Assembly (NCBI GenBank): GCA_910574715.1
Contig: CAJTCH010000022.1
Location: 1 to 64,000 of the forward strand
DNA length: 64,000 bases
Direction of reading: 5' to 3'
DNA from: Lachnospiraceae bacterium
Lineage (GTDB): Bacteria > Bacillota > Clostridia > Lachnospirales > Lachnospiraceae
Program-made: the position numbers and the translations under genes
In this document: positions 45,282 through 53,308 of the stretch, piece by piece
How positions within the stretch are numbered: the stretch's first letter is position 1
Layout: every line of letters begins with the position of its first letter
The notes under the pieces: generated by a model
What the model was told of the DNA's origin: nothing
The model's input: only the letters and a program-made list of their open reading frames with translations
Database searches by the model: none

Positions 45282-46586
45282 ATGAGTAGGCCGATTAAGG
45301 TTGCGATAGCCGGATTGGGGAACCGGGGAAGAGATAATTACGGGAAGATCGGGATGCTTTATCCGGATAAGATGGAGATTGTTGCGGCGGCGGATATCGA
45401 TCCAAAGAAGGTTGCGCTTGCGGCAGAGGAATTCCGTCTGCCGAAGGAAGCTTGTTTCTCCAGTGCGGAGGAGATGCTTGCCGAAGAGAAGCTTGCCGAC
45501 GTCATGGTCATCGCGACACAGGACCGGCAGCATGTAGGGCATGCCATCGCGGCGCTTGAGAAGGGGTATCATCTCCTTCTCGAGAAGCCGGTGTCGCCAG
45601 AGGTGGAGGAATGTCAGAGGCTTGCCGAGGCGGCGAAGCGCTGCGGGCGGAAGGTAGTGGTATGCCATGTGCTCCGCTATACGCCCATCTACCAGAAGGT
45701 GAAGGAACTTCTGGAGGAAGGTGTGATCGGGGATGTGGTATCCATCATGGCTTCCGAGAATGTAGGATGGTATCATCAGGCGCACAGCTTCGTGCGCGGG
45801 AACTGGTCCAATTCAAAGGAGACGAGCCCCATGATCCTGCAGAAATGCTGCCACGATATGGATCTGTATCTCTGGCTTGCGGGGAAGACCTGCGAGTCGG
45901 TGACGTCTTACGGAGACACGTATCTCTTCAAGAAGGAAAAAGCACCGGCCGGCTGTACGAAGCGATGCCTGGACGGCTGCAAGGTGAAGGAAGCCTGTCC
46001 ATTCGACGCGGAGAAGATCTACCTGGACAATGAAGAGACCGGTTTCCGGAAGGGGAACAGGCAGTGGCCGTTAGACGTGCTGGTGCCGTCCGGTCCGACG
46101 GAGGAGAAGATCATGGAGGCGCTTCGGGAAGGAAGATACGGCCGGTGTGTATATCACTGTGACAATGACGTGGTAGATCACCAGGTGGTGAATCTTAAGA
46201 TGACCGACGGGACGACCATGAGCTTCACGATGTGTGCCTTTACGCCGGAGATCTCCAGGTATGCCAGGTTCATGGGCACCAAAGGCGAGATGCGTGTGAA
46301 TATGGTGGGGAAGATCGAGAACTGTGAGATCAGTATCCGGAGATTCGACAGCAGGATGTCGGTGGAGACTGTCAATGTGGCAGAGCTTGCCGGGGATTTC
46401 TCGGGACATGGAGGCGGAGATGAGCGTATGCTGGTGGAATTCCTGGATATGATCAGCGGCGAGAAGGAAGAGAGTTCTTATGTGACCTCTCTTGACAAGT
46501 CTCTGGAGAGCCATTACTGTGCGCTGGCTGCGGAGTATTCCAGAACTCATGGCGGGCGTCCGGTCAGGATGGCGGAATTTACGTAA
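45282..46586 (+). CDS. Gfo/Idh/MocA family oxidoreductase
   Basis: 434 residues. The N-terminal Rossmann fold has AIAGLGNRGRDNYG, and the EKP motif is in LLEKPVSPEVEE near residue 105, with the catalytic H-D pair region CCHDMDLYLWL near 190. A cysteine cluster C-x3-C-x3-C-x5-C (residues about 226-240) may bind a metal, as seen in some relatives. These enzymes oxidise or reduce sugars or cyclitols with NAD(P). It follows the aminopeptidase by 15 bases; the substrate is unknown. Confidence 0.85.
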   Translation: MSRPIKVAIAGLGNRGRDNYGKIGMLYPDKMEIVAAADIDPKKVALAAEEFRLPKEACFSSAEEMLAEEKLADVMVIATQDRQHVGHAIAALEKGYHLLLEKPVSPEVEECQRLAEAAKRCGRKVVVCHVLRYTPIYQKVKELLEEGVIGDVVSIMASENVGWYHQAHSFVRGNWSNSKETSPMILQKCCHDMDLYLWLAGKTCESVTSYGDTYLFKKEKAPAGCTKRCLDGCKVKEACPFDAEKIYLDNEETGFRKGNRQWPLDVLVPSGPTEEKIMEALREGRYGRCVYHCDNDVVDHQVVNLKMTDGTTMSFTMCAFTPEISRYARFMGTKGEMRVNMVGKIENCEISIRRFDSRMSVETVNVAELAGDFSGHGGGDERMLVEFLDMISGEKEESSYVTSLDKSLESHYCALAAEYSRTHGGRPVRMAEFT

Positions 46587-46615
46587 CAGTTCAGAGTAAG
46601 AACCGGGAGGTACGG

Positions 46616-47245
46616 ATGAGGATAGAAAACACGGAGAAAAGTACGGAAGAGTATATCGTGAAAGAGACCTGGGGAACGATGACCCTGGGTCAGAAGATAG
46701 AATATCTGTGGATGTATTATAAGGGATGGTTTGCCGGGGCGCTGTGCCTGGTGCTGGTGATCTGTATCGGAGTGTCGATGTACAAGGGGATACGCACGAA
46801 GGTTCTGTTAAATGCAGTCGTGATCGGCGGCAATGACTTGAAGGCAGAATGGCTTGAGGAATCATTTGCCCGGTACGCGGATATCAGTGAAAAAGACGGG
46901 GTCTTGCAGATCCGGACAAATATACCGGACGACGGCGGCAAGATGACGAGCACGACGGCGCTTACGACACTGATGGGAGCGGACGCCATAGACGTGCTGG
47001 TCTGTCCCGAGCGTGTCTATGAGGATTATAGCGGGCACGATGGATTCCTTGATATGAAGGAGCTTCTGGGTGAGGAGGCGGGCGGAAACGGTGATACCAT
47101 ACTTGACGACGGAGTACGCCTGAAGGATGAGAATATCCTGAGCAAAGAAGAGATGACGACCTATGATGAGATCTATGTGGCGGTTCCTGTCAACAGCCAG
47201 AATCCGGAGACGGCGGTAAAGTTTATAGAATATCTCCTGCAGTAA
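46616..47245 (+). CDS. Single-pass membrane protein of unknown function
   Basis: 209 residues. A cytoplasmic N-terminus of about 38 residues (with GQKIEYLWMYYKGW) is followed by one membrane segment (FAGALCLVLVICIGVSMY) and an outer part of about 145 residues, mixed alpha/beta, ending VNSQNPETAVKFIEYLLQ. The outer part recalls small solute-binding-like domains that sense or hold ligands, but I cannot name a family. GGGAGGT lies before the ATG; it follows the oxidoreductase by 29 bases. Confidence 0.65.
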   Translation: MRIENTEKSTEEYIVKETWGTMTLGQKIEYLWMYYKGWFAGALCLVLVICIGVSMYKGIRTKVLLNAVVIGGNDLKAEWLEESFARYADISEKDGVLQIRTNIPDDGGKMTSTTALTTLMGADAIDVLVCPERVYEDYSGHDGFLDMKELLGEEAGGNGDTILDDGVRLKDENILSKEEMTTYDEIYVAVPVNSQNPETAVKFIEYLLQ

Positions 47246-47283
47246 CCGGTTGAAAATATCAATTGGAAACTATTTGGAAATAC

Positions 47284-47312
47284 TTGACGAATACTGGTAA
47301 AACCAGTAAAAT
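47284..47312 (+). promoter_or_regulatory. Promoter of ppdK
   Basis: TTGACG at 47284-47289 and TAAAAT at 47307-47312 with a 17-base spacer. Nearly the whole spacer is filled by the palindrome at 47292-47308. Confidence 0.7.
47292..47308. promoter_or_regulatory. FadR-type operator inside the ppdK promoter
   Basis: TACTGGTAAAACCAGTA is a perfect 17-base palindrome (7-base arms, AAA centre). Its core TGGTAAAACCA matches the FadR-subgroup GntR consensus TNGTNNNACNA. Its position between -35 and -10 suits repression. The regulator is not known; the GntR gene at 24663 is one candidate. Confidence 0.65.
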
Positions 47313-47360
47313 ATTATGTGCGACTTAGAAAAATATATAGTTTTTAGGAGGTCATGACAA

Positions 47361-49985
47361 ATGGCAAAATGGGTTTATATGTTCACAGAGGGTAACGCAA
47401 CCATGAGAAATCTTCTCGGTGGTAAGGGCGCGAACCTTGCTGAGATGACAAGCTTGGGCCTTCCGGTGCCGCAAGGCTTCACGATCACAACCGAAGCCTG
47501 CACACAGTACTATGAAGACGGAAGAACGATCAATGACGAGATCATGGAACAGATCATGGAAGCTGTTACGAAGATGGAAGCTATCACAGAGAAGAAGTTC
47601 GGTGATAAGGAGAATCCGCTTCTTGTCTCCGTACGTTCCGGTGCAAGAGCATCTATGCCGGGTATGATGGATACGATCCTGAACCTTGGCCTGAATGAGG
47701 ACGTTGTTGAGGTATTGGCAGAGAAGTCTGGCAATCCGCGTTGGGCATGGGACTGTTACAGAAGATTTATCCAGATGTACTCAGACGTAGTTATGGAAGT
47801 TGGCAAGAAGTATTTCGAGGAACTGATCGACAAGATGAAGGAAGAGAAAGGCGTTAAGCAGGATGTTGAGCTTACCGCAGACGATCTGAAGGCGCTTGCA
47901 GGACAGTTTAAGGCAGAATACAAGGAGAAGATCGGACAGGACTTCCCGACAGACCCGAAGGAGCAGTTGATGGGCGCGATCAAGGCTGTATTCCGTTCAT
48001 GGGACAACCCAAGAGCTAATGTTTACCGCCGTGATAATGATATCCCGTATTCATGGGGAACCGCCGTTAACGTACAGTCTATGGCATTTGGTAACATGGG
48101 CGACGACTGCGGTACAGGTGTTGCATTTACCCGTGACCCTGCTACAGGAGAGAACGGCCTGTTTGGCGAGTTCCTGACCAATGCACAGGGCGAGGACGTA
48201 GTTGCTGGTGTCCGCACACCTATGCACATTTCCGAGATGGAACAGAAATTCCCAGAAGCATTTGTTCAGTTCAAGAAGGTATGCGAGACTCTTGAGAAGC
48301 ACTACAGAGATATGCAGGATATGGAGTTTACAGTAGAGCACGGTAAGCTCTTCATGTTACAGACACGTAACGGTAAGAGAACGGCACAAGCTGCTCTTAA
48401 GATTGCATGTGACCTCGTTGACGAAGGTATGAGGACTGAGGAAGAGGCAGTAGCTATGATTGATCCTCGTAACTTAGATACACTTCTTCATCCGCAGTTT
48501 GACGCTGCTGCGCTTAAGGCTGCTGCACCGATCGGAAAGGGACTTGGAGCTTCTCCGGGAGCTGCATGCGGTAAGGTTGTATTTACGGCAGAGGATGCTG
48601 TAGAGTGGCATGCAAGAGGCGAGAAGGTTGTTCTGGTACGTCTTGAGACATCACCGGAGGATATCACAGGTATGAAGTCCTCACAGGGTATCCTGACTGT
48701 ACGCGGCGGTATGACAAGCCATGCAGCCGTTGTTGCGCGCGGTATGGGTACATGCTGTGTATCCGGATGCGGCGACATCGCTATGGACGAGGAGAACAAG
48801 AAGTTTACATTGGCCGGCAAGGAATTCCACGAGGGAGATGCGATCTCTATCGATGGTACGACAGGTAACATCTATGATGGAATTATTCCTACCGTTGACG
48901 CTAAGATCGCCGGAGAATTCGAGCGTATCATGACATGGGCAGATAAGTACAGAAGACTGGGTGTGCGTACCAACGCAGACACACCGGCAGACGCTAAGAA
49001 GGCAGTTGAGCTTGGCGCGGAGGGTATCGGTCTTTGCCGTACAGAGCATATGTTCTTCGAGGAAGACAGAATTGCTGCATTCCGTGAGATGATCTGTTCT
49101 GATACCGTAGAAGAGAGAGAAGCAGCGCTTGAGAAGATCCTGCCATATCAGCAGGGAGACTTCGAGGCTCTCTATACAGCACTGGAAGGCAATCCGGTTA
49201 CGATCCGTTTCCTTGATCCGCCGCTTCATGAGTTTGTTCCTACAGAGGAAGAGGACATCAAGAAGCTTGCTGACGCTCAGGGCAAGTCCGTAGAGGATAT
49301 CAAGACGCTGATCGAAGGTCTGCACGAGTTCAACCCTATGATGGGTCACCGCGGATGCCGTCTTGCGGTTACTTATCCGGAGATCGCAAAGATGCAGACC
49401 AAGGCTGTTATCCGTGCCGCTATCAATGTGAAGAAGGCTCATCCGGATTGGACGGTTAAGCCGGAGATCATGATTCCGTTGATCGGCGAGATCAAAGAGC
49501 TTAAGTATGTTAAGAAGTTCGTTGTTGAGACTGCAGATGCAGAGATCGCGGCGGCAGGTATCGAGCTTGAATATGAAGTTGGTACGATGATTGAGATCCC
49601 AAGAGCGGCCCTTACTGCTGACGAGATCGCAACTGAGGCTGATTTCTTCTGCTTCGGTACGAATGACCTGACACAGATGACATTCGGATTCTCACGTGAT
49701 GATGCAGGTAAGTTCCTTGAGGGATACTATGATGCTAAGATCTATGAGAACGATCCGTTTGCGAAGCTTGACCAGACAGGTGTTGGTAAGCTGATGGAGA
49801 CCGCTATCAAGTTAGGTAAGCCGGCGAATCCGAAGCTTCACATCGGTATCTGCGGCGAGCACGGCGGAGATCCAAGCTCTGTAGAGTTCTGCAATAAGCT
49901 TGGCCTGGATTATGTATCCTGTTCACCGTTCCGTGTACCGATCGCAAGACTGGCAGCGGCACAGGCGGCTATCGCACAAAGATAG
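47361..49985 (+). CDS. ppdK: Pyruvate phosphate dikinase
   Basis: 874 residues. It interconverts pyruvate, ATP and phosphate with PEP, AMP and PPi. The ATP-grasp domain begins KWVYMFTEGNATMRNLLGGK; the phospho-His is in GGMTSHAAVVARGMGTCCV near residue 455; the PEP barrel has GIGLCRTEHMFF and the active-site Cys in GICGEHGG. In anaerobes it can work in both directions and saves ATP as PPi. AGGAGG lies before the ATG. The codon use is more biased than in neighbours, fitting high expression. Confidence 0.95.
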   Translation: MAKWVYMFTEGNATMRNLLGGKGANLAEMTSLGLPVPQGFTITTEACTQYYEDGRTINDEIMEQIMEAVTKMEAITEKKFGDKENPLLVSVRSGARASMPGMMDTILNLGLNEDVVEVLAEKSGNPRWAWDCYRRFIQMYSDVVMEVGKKYFEELIDKMKEEKGVKQDVELTADDLKALAGQFKAEYKEKIGQDFPTDPKEQLMGAIKAVFRSWDNPRANVYRRDNDIPYSWGTAVNVQSMAFGNMGDDCGTGVAFTRDPATGENGLFGEFLTNAQGEDVVAGVRTPMHISEMEQKFPEAFVQFKKVCETLEKHYRDMQDMEFTVEHGKLFMLQTRNGKRTAQAALKIACDLVDEGMRTEEEAVAMIDPRNLDTLLHPQFDAAALKAAAPIGKGLGASPGAACGKVVFTAEDAVEWHARGEKVVLVRLETSPEDITGMKSSQGILTVRGGMTSHAAVVARGMGTCCVSGCGDIAMDEENKKFTLAGKEFHEGDAISIDGTTGNIYDGIIPTVDAKIAGEFERIMTWADKYRRLGVRTNADTPADAKKAVELGAEGIGLCRTEHMFFEEDRIAAFREMICSDTVEEREAALEKILPYQQGDFEALYTALEGNPVTIRFLDPPLHEFVPTEEEDIKKLADAQGKSVEDIKTLIEGLHEFNPMMGHRGCRLAVTYPEIAKMQTKAVIRAAINVKKAHPDWTVKPEIMIPLIGEIKELKYVKKFVVETADAEIAAAGIELEYEVGTMIEIPRAALTADEIATEADFFCFGTNDLTQMTFGFSRDDAGKFLEGYYDAKIYENDPFAKLDQTGVGKLMETAIKLGKPANPKLHIGICGEHGGDPSSVEFCNKLGLDYVSCSPFRVPIARLAAAQAAIAQR

Positions 49986-50014
49986 GCGTGAGCAATGTTT
50001 ATATCTAAATAATC

Positions 50015-50054
50015 ATAAGCGTATCATTAGAAATAGTGGTACGCTTATTTTTTT
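50015..50054 (+). terminator. Rho-independent terminator after ppdK
   Basis: ATAAGCGTA and TACGCTTAT form the stem, with extra pairing near the loop, followed by a run of seven T at 50048-50054. Confidence 0.88.
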
Positions 50055-50208
50055 GTCTGAATCGTACCTTGCACAAAACGGTAAAGCCAGTTTGGAAAGG
50101 ATGCTGCTTACCCGCAGGAATGCACCAAATATTATCCTCCGAATATACTATTGCAAATAGTTCCCCTTTCCCTATCCGGAAGGGGCAGATTCGGGAGTGA
50201 TTTGATTT

Positions 50209-50769
50209 ATGGAAGAAAAGAAGAATCCGCTGGTCAATACATGTAATTTCTCGGGCGGCAGACCGATCATGGTCGACCTGCCCTATCCGCCGATACAGGT
50301 AAAAGAGAGGAACCGCGCCTATGCAGATCTGCTCAGTGTGGATTACTGCGGCGCTGTATCGGAGATGTCCGCCATTACACAGTATATTAATAACGAGAAC
50401 CGCCTGTCCCATGAGATGTGCCAGATGGCGAGGACGCTTCTGGGTATCGCAATGGCGGAGATGATGCACCTGCAGAAGCTTGGCGAGCTGATCTGTCTGC
50501 TTGGCGGCCAGGTGGATTTCACCGCGAAGATGAGGAACGGGAGACGGCGGATGTGGACGCCGGAATATTTGAATATCCCGGGAAATGTACAGAAGATGCT
50601 GTCAGCGGATATAGAGGCGGAGAGGGCGGCGATCAGCCAGTACGAAGCGCATATGCGGGTGATAGAAGACTGCCATGTGAATGCGGTGCTGGCAAGGATC
50701 ATCCAGGATGAGGAATACCATATCATGCTGCTGCGGTCATTGATCAAAGGCTGCCGGGAAATCTCCTGA
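50209..50769 (+). CDS. Ferritin-like di-iron protein
   Basis: 186 residues. Four helices carry the di-metal ligands in order: EMSAITQYIN (Glu), EMMHLQK (ExxH), EAERAAISQYEAHM (Glu) and DEEYHIMLL (ExxH). This fits the ferritin/rubrerythrin/manganese catalase-like superfamily; no rubredoxin part is present. It may handle iron or peroxide; the exact activity is unclear. GGGAGTGA precedes the ATG. A small hairpin (CCCCTTTCC with GGAAGGGG, 50163-50185) lies in its leader. Its 3' end overlaps the convergent RluA gene by 33 bases. Confidence 0.82.
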   Translation: MEEKKNPLVNTCNFSGGRPIMVDLPYPPIQVKERNRAYADLLSVDYCGAVSEMSAITQYINNENRLSHEMCQMARTLLGIAMAEMMHLQKLGELICLLGGQVDFTAKMRNGRRRMWTPEYLNIPGNVQKMLSADIEAERAAISQYEAHMRVIEDCHVNAVLARIIQDEEYHIMLLRSLIKGCREIS

Positions 50770-51672
50770 TATGTTTTGTCTGCCGCATTGCAGAACGGCG
50801 CTCATATCATCAGGAAGCGGAGCAGTAAATTCCATAGCGTTTCCTGTGATCGGATGTGTGAATGCAAGCCGGTGTGAGTGCAGCGCCTGTCTGTCTATAT
50901 ATTCCATATCAGGATTATACAGGTAGTCTCCGATCAGCGGATATCCGAGATGCTTCATATGTATCCGGATCTGGTGAGTCCGTCCTGTCTCCAGGCGCAG
51001 GGATATCAGGCTGTGGCCGTTTCGTTCGTCCACGACCCGATAATGGGTGACGGCCGTCTCCCCATGTTCGAAGTCTACCGTCCGTTCAATGATGGTTCCG
51101 GGCTTGCGGGCAAGGGGAGCGTCGATCGTGCCGGACTGCGGCAGCACATGTCCGCGCACGATGGCAAGATACTCTCTGTGGATAGCATGCCTGCGCACCA
51201 TATCGGATAGGATGCTGCCGCTGACTAAGTGCTTCGCGACGACGGTAAGGCCGGAGGTGTCTCGGTCCAGACGGTTGCAGCAGCGGAAGATAAAGGGCTT
51301 GCCCTGCTCCTGGTAGTACCAGGCCAGGGCATTTGCCATGGAATTCGTGTAGTTATTGAGAGAAGGATGGATCGGCATACCGGCAGGCTTGTTGATCACG
51401 ATGATATCCTCGTCCTCATATACAATGTCAAGAGGAAGCTTCACGGGAGGAATCTTCCCGGAGCATTCCGTCTCGCAGATGCAGACACGGAGCCGGTCTC
51501 CTGCCGCAAGCTTCTGTCTCATATAGTAATGAATACCGTTCACCAGGATGCTCCCAGGCATCCGCTTGATCTCCGTAAGATTCTGGCAGGAATATCCCCG
51601 CCGCCTGAGAAATTGCTCAACTCTGAGTCCGCCGTCTGTCTCGTCTACCAGATACTCAATCGTCCGATTCAT
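50737..51672 (-). CDS. RluA family pseudouridine synthase
   Basis: 311 residues. An S4-like N-terminal domain (GGLRVEQFLRRRG) is followed by the catalytic RluA domain with RLDRDTSGLTV, where the Asp is catalytic, and GRTHQIRIHMKHLGYPLIGD. It converts uridine to pseudouridine in rRNA or tRNA; RluD and RluC types cannot be told apart here. ATG 51672 (MNRTIEYLVDE) has GAGGAGAG upstream and is preferred over one at 51699. Confidence 0.9.
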   Translation of the reverse strand: MNRTIEYLVDETDGGLRVEQFLRRRGYSCQNLTEIKRMPGSILVNGIHYYMRQKLAAGDRLRVCICETECSGKIPPVKLPLDIVYEDEDIIVINKPAGMPIHPSLNNYTNSMANALAWYYQEQGKPFIFRCCNRLDRDTSGLTVVAKHLVSGSILSDMVRRHAIHREYLAIVRGHVLPQSGTIDAPLARKPGTIIERTVDFEHGETAVTHYRVVDERNGHSLISLRLETGRTHQIRIHMKHLGYPLIGDYLYNPDMEYIDRQALHSHRLAFTHPITGNAMEFTAPLPDDMSAVLQCGRQNISGDFPAAFDQ

Positions 51673-51782
51673 CTTAACATCTCTCCTCTTGATACACATT
51701 TCAGCCGCCGATTGCGATAGCGTGATGTCTCTATTCTAGCATATTTGCCGAAGGATGTGCAGCCTGGTTAGGAATTACAACT

Positions 51783-51812
51783 TTTCATACATATATTCTT
51801 ACATTTCATACA
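51783..51812. promoter_or_regulatory. Direct repeat pair, candidate LytTR binding site
   Basis: TTTCATACA occurs at 51783-51791 and again at 51804-51812, 21 bases apart (two helix turns), ending 7 bases before the -35 box of the symporter gene. LytTR regulators bind such same-strand repeats about two turns apart and activate transcription from there. A LytTR gene lies 3 kb downstream. Confidence 0.6.
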
Positions 51813-51819
51813 AAAACTA

Positions 51820-51847
51820 TTGCGTATTTTCTGAAAAAAGGTAAAAT
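51820..51847 (+). promoter_or_regulatory. Promoter of the dicarboxylate/amino-acid symporter gene
   Basis: TTGCGT at 51820-51825 and TAAAAT at 51842-51847 with a 16-base spacer. The weak -35 fits a promoter that needs an activator. Confidence 0.55.
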
Positions 51848-51917
51848 ATGTACAGAAATGAGAGATGGCCATCTCAGAAAATGTGCGAAAAAATGAAAAT
51901 GGAGGATGGGGTAACAA

Positions 51918-53168
51918 ATGGAAGAAAAGAAAAAAAGATTTTCGATTTCTCTTACAACACAGATCCTGATTGCAACCTTTGGAGGTATTGCATTCGGCGC
52001 GGTCATCGGCGAGTGGGCGGCTAATTTGAAATTTATCGGCGACATATTCCTTCGACTGATCCAGATGTCGGTAGTGCTTCTCGTTATGTCCGCAGTGGCG
52101 GCAGTAGTAGGGAGCGGAGACGGTCAGGATGTCGGTAAGATGGGATTTCATACATTCAAATGGATCATCTTCTTTACCGTGATCTCTGCGGGCTTTGGCG
52201 TGATACTGTCCATGCTCTTTAAGCCGGGCGTGGGTATTGCTCTTGGCAGCGCGGAGGATATCGCGAATGCAACGGTGGAATCTGCTTCCCTGCAGGATAC
52301 GATACTGGGATTCGTACCTACGAACGTGATCAATTCTATGTCAGAAGGAGCCATGGTTCCGTGTATCGTATTCGCATTGTTCTTCGGTATTGCGATGGGC
52401 GCCTACACGAAGCAGAGCGGCAACCGTGTCATGGTTGACTGGGTACAGGGATTGAACGCAGTCATCACGAATATTATCAAGACGGTCATGAATATCGCAC
52501 CGATCGGTATCTTCTGCCTGTTGGCTAATGTTGCGGGCTCTACAGGGCTGAAGGTTATCATTCCGATGCTGAAGTTCTTAGGGCTGCTCCTTATCGGCGA
52601 TGCGATCCAGTTCCTGATATTCGGACCGCTTACGGCGGCATTGTGCAAGGTAAATGTCGCGAAGATGCCGAAGAAGTTCGCGAAAATGTCCATTATGGCC
52701 ATTACCACCACTTCCGGCGCGATCTGTCTGCCAACAAAGATGGAGGATGCGGTTACGAAGTTTGGTATCAGCCGCAAGGTTGCAGACTTTACCGGACCGA
52801 TCACGATGTCCATGAACAGCTGCGGCGCTGCCCAGTGCTATGTTGCGGCGATCTTCTTCATAGCACAGTCTACCGGAATCGAGATGACGGTATACCAGAT
52901 GGGTATGGCGATATTGTTATCCTGTCTGATGTGTATGGGTACAATCTCTGTACCCGGCGGTTCTGTTATCGTGTATACCTTCCTTGCTTCTTCACTGGGA
53001 CTTCCGCTTGAGAGCATCGCGGTATTGATCGGTATCGACTGGTTCGCGGGAATGTTCCGTACATTGATGAACGTAGATGTGGATGTCATGGTAGGCCTTT
53101 TGGTGGCGAGCAAGCTTGGCGAGCTGGACCGCGACGTCTACAACGAGAAGAAGACAGTTGCTTATTAA
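51918..53168 (+). CDS. Dicarboxylate/amino acid:cation symporter (DAACS/SDF family)
   Basis: 416 residues with about eight membrane segments and two re-entrant loops. Family marks: ITTTSGAICLPTKMEDA and FTGPITMSMNSCGAAQC in the substrate and cation site, and GTISVPGGSVIVY. The family imports glutamate, aspartate, C4-dicarboxylates or serine/threonine with Na+ or H+. Given the serine and threonine pathways nearby, an SstT-like role is possible but not shown. GGAGGAT lies before the ATG. Direct repeats upstream suggest control by the LytS/LytTR pair that follows. Confidence 0.88.
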   Translation: MEEKKKRFSISLTTQILIATFGGIAFGAVIGEWAANLKFIGDIFLRLIQMSVVLLVMSAVAAVVGSGDGQDVGKMGFHTFKWIIFFTVISAGFGVILSMLFKPGVGIALGSAEDIANATVESASLQDTILGFVPTNVINSMSEGAMVPCIVFALFFGIAMGAYTKQSGNRVMVDWVQGLNAVITNIIKTVMNIAPIGIFCLLANVAGSTGLKVIIPMLKFLGLLLIGDAIQFLIFGPLTAALCKVNVAKMPKKFAKMSIMAITTTSGAICLPTKMEDAVTKFGISRKVADFTGPITMSMNSCGAAQCYVAAIFFIAQSTGIEMTVYQMGMAILLSCLMCMGTISVPGGSVIVYTFLASSLGLPLESIAVLIGIDWFAGMFRTLMNVDVDVMVGLLVASKLGELDRDVYNEKKTVAY

Positions 53169-53204
53169 TTAAGGTTTCGGATCACATTTTGAACATACAT
53201 ACCT

Positions 53205-53251
53205 CTCTTCGGGGCCTTCGGTGCATCTATCGGAGGCCTCGAAGAGTTTTT
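53205..53251 (+). terminator. Rho-independent terminator after the symporter gene
   Basis: CTCTTCGGGGCCT pairs with AGGCCTCGAAGAG around a loop, followed by TTTTTG at 53247-53251. It separates the symporter from the sensor kinase gene. Confidence 0.88.
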
Positions 53252-53252
53252 G

Positions 53253-53281
53253 TTGTATCCCTTCGGGAAATATGCTACAGT
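53253..53281 (+). promoter_or_regulatory. Possible promoter of the LytS/LytTR operon
   Basis: TTGTAT at 53253-53258 and TACAGT at 53276-53281 with a 17-base spacer, just after the terminator. Confidence 0.45.
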
Positions 53282-53308
53282 TATTTTAAGAAGATGGGAG
53301 GAGAGCAC

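Noticed and set aside
50040-50200. A riboswitch before the ferritin-like gene
   Set aside because: I compared it with cobalamin, cyclic-di-GMP and tetrahydrofolate patterns and found no conserved core; only a terminator tail and a small hairpin are present.
53189-53308. A 40-residue N-terminal extension of the LytS-type kinase
   Set aside because: It would be translated from within the terminator at 53205-53251, and the ribosome site is at the later ATG.
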